Assembly (NCBI GenBank): GCA_035652335.1
Contig: DASRDZ010000008.1
Span: forward strand, 1 to 25,937
Direction of reading: 5' to 3'
DNA: 25,937 nt
From: DASRDZ01 sp035652335
GTDB lineage: Bacteria > Chloroflexota > Dormibacteria > Aeolococcales > Aeolococcaceae
The position numbers and the translations under genes were made by a program. The notes under the pieces are model-generated. The model was not told the DNA's origin. It did not search any database and saw only the letters and a program-made list of their open reading frames with translations. This document shows positions 21,384 to 25,937 of this stretch, piece by piece (within the stretch, counting starts at the first letter, position 1; the number at the start of each line of letters is the position of its first letter).

Positions 21384-22840
21384 ACCCACGCCGGATTCTC
21401 GTCGCCCTCGTGGTCGCGCTCGCCGCCGTGCTGGTCCCGGTTGCCGCCTCGGCCCACCCGCTGGGCAACTTCACCGTCAACCACGCCACCGTGGTGCAGC
21501 TCGACGGCGACCAGCTGCGCGTGCGGCACGTCATCGACATGGCCGAGATCCCCACCTTCCAGGCGAAGCAGGCCATGGGAGGCGACGGCGCCGCCTGGCT
21601 GCAGCAGCGCGCGCAGATGGTGCGCGACGCGGTGCAGGTGAGCGTCGACGGCCACGCCGTGGCGCTGAGCATCGCCGACAGGAGCATGGCCTTCGGGCCC
21701 GGGCAGGCCGGCCTGCAGACGCTGCGCGTCGAGGTGCTGCTCTCCGCGGCCGTCAGCCCGGGCGTGTCGCACAGCATCACCGTGCACGACGCCGACGACG
21801 CCGGGCGCATCGGCTGGCGCGAGGTCACCGTGCAGGCGAGCGGCGGCGCCGCCGTGGAGGCCGCCGACGTCCCGTCGTCGTCGCCGAGCGACCTGCTGCG
21901 CAGCTACCCGCAGGACCGTCTCACCTCGCCCCTCGACGTCGCCGACGCGCACCTGCAGATGCGCGCCGGTCTCGGCGGCGGTGGGAGCACCCTGCTCGGC
22001 CCGCTGGGCGGAGCGGCGACGAGCGCGCGCGACGGGCTCGTCGACCTGCTCGACTCGCATGGCAACGGCGCCCTGCTCCTCCTCGCCGTCTTCGCCGCCA
22101 TGGCCCTCGGTGCGGCGCACGCGCTCTCGCCCGGGCACGGCAAGACGGTGATGGCCGGCTATTTGGCCGGCACGCGCGGCACCTGGCGCGACGCGGTGAT
22201 GCTCGGCGCCACCATCACCGTGACGCACACGGCCGGCGTCTTCGCACTGGGATTCCTGACCCTCTTCGCCGCGTCGGTGATCGCGCCCGACCGTCTCTAT
22301 CCCGTGCTCACCCTCGGCTCGGGCGCGCTCATCCTCGCGGTGGGCCTGCTGCTCGTGGTGGTGCGCCTGCGCAGCGCGCGTCGCGGCGGCCCGCTGGCCG
22401 CACTTGCACCTCACCACGATCACGACCACGCGCACGGGCACGCGCATCCGCACCACCACTCACACGACGCGCACGGCGCGCACGCGCATGCGCATCCGCA
22501 CCCGAGGCGGGCGTCGCGCCGCGGGCTGCTCGCCCTCGGCGTCGCCGGCGGCCTGGTGCCATGCCCGTCCGCGCTGCTGGTGCTGCTCGCCGCGGTGTCG
22601 CTGCACCGCATCGCCGGCGGCATCGTCCTCATCGTCGCCTTCAGCGCCGGGCTCGCCCTGGTGCTGGTCGGCATCGGCGTCGCCATCGCCTCGGGGGCGC
22701 GCATCGCCCGCCGCGTGCCGCGCGTCGCGCGCGTGCGCGGCATGCAGCGCGTCGCCGCCGCGCTGCCCGTCGCCAGCGCACTGCTCATCTCCGCCGCGGG
22801 CCTCGGCCTGACGGTGCAAGCCCTCTCAGGAGTCGCCTAG
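21380..22840 (+). CDS. NicO/RcnA-type nickel-cobalt transporter with N-terminal periplasmic domain
   Basis: A 486-residue membrane protein. A signal peptide (ending ASA) leads to HPLGNFTVNHATVVQL and an extracytoplasmic domain of about 190 residues. The transporter core follows with HALSPGHGKTVMAGYL (from His247), the NicO hallmark, and GGLVPCPSALLVLL around Cys395. Between them, a cytoplasmic loop from 345 to about 374 holds 16 histidines in 31 residues, a likely metal-binding switch as in RcnA. Members export nickel or cobalt. The ATGA overlap with the TPR gene indicates coupling. The N-terminal extension, likened to the HupE/UreJ or DUF-type domains fused to such transporters, is unusual; its partner may be the TPR or DUF4331 protein. 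Confidence 0.88.
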   Translation: MNPRRILVALVVALAAVLVPVAASAHPLGNFTVNHATVVQLDGDQLRVRHVIDMAEIPTFQAKQAMGGDGAAWLQQRAQMVRDAVQVSVDGHAVALSIADRSMAFGPGQAGLQTLRVEVLLSAAVSPGVSHSITVHDADDAGRIGWREVTVQASGGAAVEAADVPSSSPSDLLRSYPQDRLTSPLDVADAHLQMRAGLGGGGSTLLGPLGGAATSARDGLVDLLDSHGNGALLLLAVFAAMALGAAHALSPGHGKTVMAGYLAGTRGTWRDAVMLGATITVTHTAGVFALGFLTLFAASVIAPDRLYPVLTLGSGALILAVGLLLVVVRLRSARRGGPLAALAPHHDHDHAHGHAHPHHHSHDAHGAHAHAHPHPRRASRRGLLALGVAGGLVPCPSALLVLLAAVSLHRIAGGIVLIVAFSAGLALVLVGIGVAIASGARIARRVPRVARVRGMQRVAAALPVASALLISAAGLGLTVQALSGVA

Positions 22841-22842
22841 CC

Positions 22843-23418
22843 ATGCGCACACTCGCAGCCGCCGCGGCCTGCCTGGCCGCCCTCACCCTGGTCGCCTGCG
22901 GCGACACGCAGCACGCCACCACCGGCGCGGCACTGACCGTCAACGGCAACGCCGTCTCGACGCAGAGCTACGACGCCGCCGTGCAGTCGCTGCGCGGGCG
23001 CCTGGAGCAGCGCACAGGACACGCCGTCGCCACCAACACCGCCGCCGGCGCGCGCCAGCTCGCCAGCCTCGAGGCCGCGGCGATCCGCGAGCTGGTTGCG
23101 CAGCAGGTGGTCGAGCAGATGGCGGCGCAGCGCCACGTCAGCGTCGGCGACTCCGACGTCGCGGCGACGCTCGCCAGCCTGCAGAGCAGCGCGGGCGGCG
23201 AGGACCAGATCATCGTCGCCCTCGGCGGCAGCGGCCTGAGCGACGCCGACGTGCACGCCGCCATCCGGCTCATGCTCCTCCAGCAGCGCCTGCGCGCCGC
23301 CGACCCGACCGGCTACGACGGCGCCTTCGCCGCGGCGGTGCGCGACGCCAAGGTCACCGTGAACGCCGCCCCCTGCACGAGCACCCACGCATACCCCGCC
23401 TGCGTGCAGGGCCTCTGA
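22843..23418 (+). CDS. SurA-N-like lipoprotein, putative chaperone
   Basis: A 191-residue exported protein. A lipoprotein signal with lipobox LVAC (Cys19) is followed by LTVNGNAVSTQSYDAAVQSLR, which resembles the start of SurA-N/PrsA-type chaperone domains, then long Gln/Ala-rich helices (RELVAQQVVEQMAAQRHVSVGDSDV). No parvulin PPIase domain follows, so it would be a chaperone-only protein. Two Cys near the C-terminus (PCTSTHAYPAC) could form a disulfide. AGGAG lies about ten bases before ATG 22843, and the gene starts two bases after the exporter stop. It probably assists folding or delivery of partners in this cluster. Confidence 0.75.
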   Translation: MRTLAAAAACLAALTLVACGDTQHATTGAALTVNGNAVSTQSYDAAVQSLRGRLEQRTGHAVATNTAAGARQLASLEAAAIRELVAQQVVEQMAAQRHVSVGDSDVAATLASLQSSAGGEDQIIVALGGSGLSDADVHAAIRLMLLQQRLRAADPTGYDGAFAAAVRDAKVTVNAAPCTSTHAYPACVQGL

Positions 23419-23430
23419 GCGCCGCCGACC

Positions 23431-24162
23431 TCAGCTCTGCGGCAGCACCGCCTGGAACACCTGGTCGCCGGTGGGCGCCTGCGTCCCGGGCGCCGGCTCG
23501 ACGGTCGCCGCCACCGCCACCTGCGCCGGAGCCTGCCGGTGCACCACCGCCCGCCAGGTGCCGTCGGGCTGCTCGCTGAGCGTTCCCGCCGGGGCGACGC
23601 TGCCGTCGCCGCGCATCAGCCAGAGCTCGTAGACCGCCGCCGCGCCCGACGCCGTACGCGGCGTCGCGGAGAGCCCGCGCAGGGACACGAGGGCGTCGCC
23701 GCTGTCGCGGATGTAGGTGAGAGTTCCGGACAACCCCAGCTGATTCAGCCCCGCCTGCACCGGCTCGGTGACCACCGGCGAGGCGCCGCGCGACTGCAGC
23801 ACCAGGGCCACGGCCAGCGCCACCGCGGCGGCGCTGCCCGCGAAGCCGGCGACCGTCAGCGGGCGGCCCGAGGGCACGCGCTCCCAGACGCTGCGCCACC
23901 ACGGCTGCGTCGCGCGGTTCACGCGAGCCTCGCCCCGCGGCTGCGGTGACACGGCGTCGAGGATGCGGCGGCGCAGCTCCGGCGGCGGCCCGCCGGGGAC
24001 GGCGGCGACGGCGACCACGTCGAACATCGCCGCGTACTGGCGCTCGGCGATGGCGCAGCGTTCGCACGTCCGCGCGTGGGCGCGCGCCGCCTGCAGCGCC
24101 TCCGCGTCGACGTCGCCCATGCTGGCCAGGGCCAGGGTCAGCTCGACGTCGTCGCAGGTCAC
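23431..24162 (-). CDS. anti-sigma factor, RskA-like with zinc-binding N-terminus
   Basis: A 243-residue membrane protein. The cytoplasmic N-terminus has the ZAS motif His-x3-Cys-x2-Cys (His29, Cys33, Cys36 in HARTCERC), with Cys3 as a possible further ligand. A membrane helix (LTVAGFAGSAAAVALAVALVL) follows, then an extracytoplasmic RskA-type domain including YELWLMRGDGSVAPAGTL. It should hold the adjacent sigma factor inactive until a signal triggers its proteolysis. The GTG start at 24162 overlaps the sigma stop (GTGA), coupling the two. The gene is convergent with the SurA-like gene, with only 11 bases between stops. Confidence 0.88.
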   Translation of the reverse strand: MTCDDVELTLALASMGDVDAEALQAARAHARTCERCAIAERQYAAMFDVVAVAAVPGGPPPELRRRILDAVSPQPRGEARVNRATQPWWRSVWERVPSGRPLTVAGFAGSAAAVALAVALVLQSRGASPVVTEPVQAGLNQLGLSGTLTYIRDSGDALVSLRGLSATPRTASGAAAVYELWLMRGDGSVAPAGTLSEQPDGTWRAVVHRQAPAQVAVAATVEPAPGTQAPTGDQVFQAVLPQS

Positions 24163-24821
24163 GGGAGTGCCTCCGCACCGCCCGACTCGAGCAGCAGGCC
24201 GCGCAGGCGCTGCAGGCCGCGGCGCATCGTCGACTTGACGGTGCCGAGCGGCATCTCCAGCTGCGCGCTGATCTCGCTCTGCGACATGCCCCCGTAATAC
24301 GCCAGACCGAAGATGCGGCGCATGTCCTGGGGCAGCGTCGCCAGGGCGCGGCGCACCCGCTCGCGCTCGGCCTCGACGCTCACCTCCTCCCAGACGTCGA
24401 CGGCGTCGGCGGCGTCGCCGGGCATGTCCCAGCCGTCCACGGTGCTCTCGGGGCGCACCCGGTTGGCGCGCATGCGGTCGCGAGCACGGTTGCGCACGAT
24501 GGTGAGCAGCCAGGGGCGGAAGCTGCCGCGGCCGGGGTCGAAGCGCCCGCGGTTGCGCCACACGGCGAGGAACGACTCCTGCACCACCTCCTCCGCCGTC
24601 CCCGGCTCGCGGAGCAGGACCATGGCGGTGCGGTAGGCGGCCGCGCCGTGGCGGTCGTAGAGCACGGCCATGGCGTCGGGGGCGCCCTCGGCGAGGGCCT
24701 GCAGCGCCGCGTCGTCGTCCATCGCGCCGAGGGCGTCGGGAAACGGCGGGCGCCGCCGCTCGTCACCCATCGACGGCCCGCCGGCTGCGGGGTGGACCTG
24801 CCCTGCGCGGCACGCCTGCAT
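24159..24821 (-). CDS. ECF RNA polymerase sigma factor, SigK-like
   Basis: A 220-residue sigma-70 family factor with region 2 (about 50-122: VLYDRHGAAAYRTAMVLL, AEEVVQESFLAVWRN, FRPWLLTIVRNRARD) and region 4 (about 150-210: ALATLPQDMRRIFGLAYYGG, then the helix-turn-helix MSQSEISAQLEMPLGTVKS). No sigma-1.1 or region 3, so it is an ECF type; pairing with RskA suggests the SigK group. ATG 24821 is chosen because GAGGGAG lies just upstream; ATG 24770 is an alternative without a good ribosome site. The first 30 residues are Pro/Arg-rich. A perfect hairpin sits 14 bases before the ATG. It is coupled to the anti-sigma gene. Confidence 0.9.
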   Translation of the reverse strand: MQACRAGQVHPAAGGPSMGDERRRPPFPDALGAMDDDAALQALAEGAPDAMAVLYDRHGAAAYRTAMVLLREPGTAEEVVQESFLAVWRNRGRFDPGRGSFRPWLLTIVRNRARDRMRANRVRPESTVDGWDMPGDAADAVDVWEEVSVEAERERVRRALATLPQDMRRIFGLAYYGGMSQSEISAQLEMPLGTVKSTMRRGLQRLRGLLLESGGAEALP

Positions 24822-24835
24822 GATGCTCCCTCGCG

Positions 24836-24857
24836 ACGACGGGCGGCAGCCCGTCGT
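24836..24857 (-). promoter_or_regulatory. 9-bp hairpin directly upstream of the sigma factor ribosome site
   Basis: ACGACGGGC (24836-24844) pairs perfectly with GCCCGTCGT (24849-24857) around a 4-base loop. On the coding strand it ends 14 bases before the sigma ATG, next to the GAGGGAG ribosome site, so it is in the leader. It might control translation or be an operator. No T-run follows. Confidence 0.45.
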
Positions 24858-24962
24858 GTGTTCACTGGGAGGTACGTGCCGCAGCGGTGCTCGGATTGCC
24901 GCGAGGGCGGCGTGGCTCGGGTGATCGTCGCGGCGCTGGTCCCCGGCGGCCTCGCCGTGATG

Positions 24963-24979
24963 CGCCGGCGGCGCCGGCG
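24963..24979 (-). terminator. GC-rich hairpin abutting the ABC permease stop
   Basis: CGCCGGC (24963-24969) and GCCGGCG (24973-24979) form a perfect 7-bp stem with a 3-base loop, beginning right after the permease stop codon on the minus strand. There is no T-run, so it may be a 3'-end stabilising hairpin or a weak terminator separating the exporter from the sigma factor gene. The rest of the 158-base gap shows nothing else clear beyond the sigma leader hairpin. Confidence 0.4.
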
Positions 24980-25819
24980 TCAGGTCCTGCGGTAGCGCCG
25001 CACCGCCAGCGGGACGAACACCGCCAGCAGCCCGACCGTCCAGACCAGGGTCACCAGCACGTTGCCCGTGGCGTCGGTGCCCAGCCCCGGCACCTGCGCC
25101 GCCTCGTGCCCCATGAAGAGCTGGCGCGCCGCGTTGACGGCGATGCTGAAGGGGTTGTCCTGGGCGATGTCGCGCAGCCAGGAGGGCTGGATGCTGGGCG
25201 TGGGCACGAAGGCGGAGCTGAGGAAGGTCACCGGGAACACCCAGATGAAGCCCGCCGACTGCACCGCCTCGGGGTTGCGGACGGCGATGCCGATCAGGGC
25301 GCTGATCCACTGGAAGGCGAAGCCGAAGAACACGATCAGCGCGATGGCGCCAATGGTGGCCAGAACTCCCCCGTGGATGCGGAAGCCCACGGCGACGCCC
25401 ACCAGCAGCATCAGCAGGATGACGAAGACGTTGCGCAGCGCGTCGGTGCAGGTGCGTCCCAGCAGCACCGCGGAGCGGCTCATCGGCAGCGAGCGGAAGC
25501 GGTCGACCATGCCGCTCTGCAGGTCGTAGGCCAGCCCCATGCCGGTGAGCATCGCCCCGAAGATGGTGGTCTGCACGAAGATCCCCGGCATCAGGTAGTC
25601 GACGTACGACGACCCCGTCTGGATGGCGCCGCCGAAGACGTAGCGGAAGAGCAGCACGAACATCACCGGCTGGATCGTCGAGAAGACGATCAGCTCCGGC
25701 TGGCGCAGCGAGTGCATCGTGTAGCGGCGCACCAGCACCGCGGCGTCGCGGACGATCCACTGCGGGCCGCGAGGGATCGCCGTGGCGCGGGGTGCGACGG
25801 TCGCCGCCGCCTGGCTCAT
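24980..25819 (-). CDS. ABC-2 type permease, DrrB-like
   Basis: A 279-residue membrane permease of the ABC-2 family. Six helices are apparent, for example LIVFSTIQPVMFVLLFRYVFG, and VFVILLMLLVGVAVGF. Conserved features include YLMPGIFVQT, YDLQSGMVDRFRSLPMSR (the usual DrrB loop) and WVFPVTFLSSAFVP. DrrAB-type pairs export drugs or lipids. The ATG at 25819 overlaps the stop of the ATPase gene by four bases. Substrate unknown. Confidence 0.92.
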   Translation of the reverse strand: MSQAAATVAPRATAIPRGPQWIVRDAAVLVRRYTMHSLRQPELIVFSTIQPVMFVLLFRYVFGGAIQTGSSYVDYLMPGIFVQTTIFGAMLTGMGLAYDLQSGMVDRFRSLPMSRSAVLLGRTCTDALRNVFVILLMLLVGVAVGFRIHGGVLATIGAIALIVFFGFAFQWISALIGIAVRNPEAVQSAGFIWVFPVTFLSSAFVPTPSIQPSWLRDIAQDNPFSIAVNAARQLFMGHEAAQVPGLGTDATGNVLVTLVWTVGLLAVFVPLAVRRYRRT

Positions 25820-25937
25820 GCCGCGTCCCCCTCGGCGCGCTGACGCCGTCCCCGCCGCCGCCCGCGCTGGGGCGGCGCCACCCCCTGGTCCTCGGCCGCG
25901 TGGCCGGTGAGGGCGAGGAAGACGTCGTCGAGGGTGG
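25816..25937 (-). CDS. ABC transporter ATP-binding protein, DrrA-like, C-terminal end (5' truncated)
   Basis: The last 40 residues of a gene that continues beyond the window. TLDDVFLALTGHAAED is the typical C-terminal end of DrrA-type ATPases, followed by an Arg-rich tail. The stop overlaps the ATG of the permease. It is the ATPase partner of that permease. Confidence 0.85.
   Translation of the reverse strand, partial: TLDDVFLALTGHAAEDQGVAPPQRGRRRGRRQRAEGDAA

Noticed and set aside
22412..22501. Repetitive CAC/GCG tract considered as a DNA repeat element
   Set aside because: It is explained by the His-rich loop of the NicO transporter in frame.
24858..24960. Search for an autoregulated ECF promoter upstream of the sigma gene
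   Set aside because: No convincing pair of -35 and -10 elements could be identified by eye; ATCCGA alone is too short to call.

Overview
This 25.9 kb window comes from a very GC-rich bacterium. Genes are tightly packed, with many 4-base ATGA/GTGA stop-start overlaps and frequent GTG starts. A SigK/RskA-like sigma and anti-sigma pair, a DrrAB-like exporter, a Gly-rich-tailed ArnT-family glycosyltransferase, a DUF2267/BON protein and Tat and lipoprotein signals fit Actinomycetota or a GC-rich Chloroflexota/Dormibacterota-type lineage; I cannot separate these from sequence alone. I see no tRNA, rRNA, IS element, CRISPR array or phage gene, and no gene-free stretch longer than about 180 bases.

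Layout. (1) 1-3265: glycosyltransferase C-terminus, SAM methyltransferase, then on the minus strand an enoyl-CoA hydratase homologue and a secreted SGNH esterase. (2) 3407-10913, all minus: a stress and redox block. It holds a BON/DUF2267 protein, then a coupled operon of ferritin-like protein, b6-type cytochrome b, membrane companion and tandem universal stress protein. Upstream of that lie a frameshifted GH3 lipoprotein, an APH-like/P-loop fusion kinase and an OsmC-like protein. (3) 10927-15773: an internally duplicated membrane protein, divergent from a MacB-type ABC exporter and a small four-cysteine protein. (4) 15812-18507, minus: Tat-exported phospholipase C-type phosphoesterase, UppP and a 68-aa membrane protein. 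(5) 18673-23418, plus: DUF4331 protein, TPR lipoprotein, NicO-type nickel/cobalt exporter and SurA-N-like lipoprotein in a coupled run. (6) 23431-25937, minus: anti-sigma, sigma, and a DrrAB-type ABC exporter cut by the window end.

Most interesting candidates. The first is the Rieske-less, c-less cytochrome b module wired to ferritin-like and USP genes. The second is the DUF4331-TPR-NicO-SurA-like cluster, with a perfect TTCG hairpin placed inside the predicted start of its second gene. The third is a pair of mutually exclusive hairpins before the fusion kinase. The stress block resembles the gene content of actinobacterial DosR dormancy regulons (USP, fusion kinase, ferritin-like), and a few weak DosR-like motifs occur upstream, but that link is inference.
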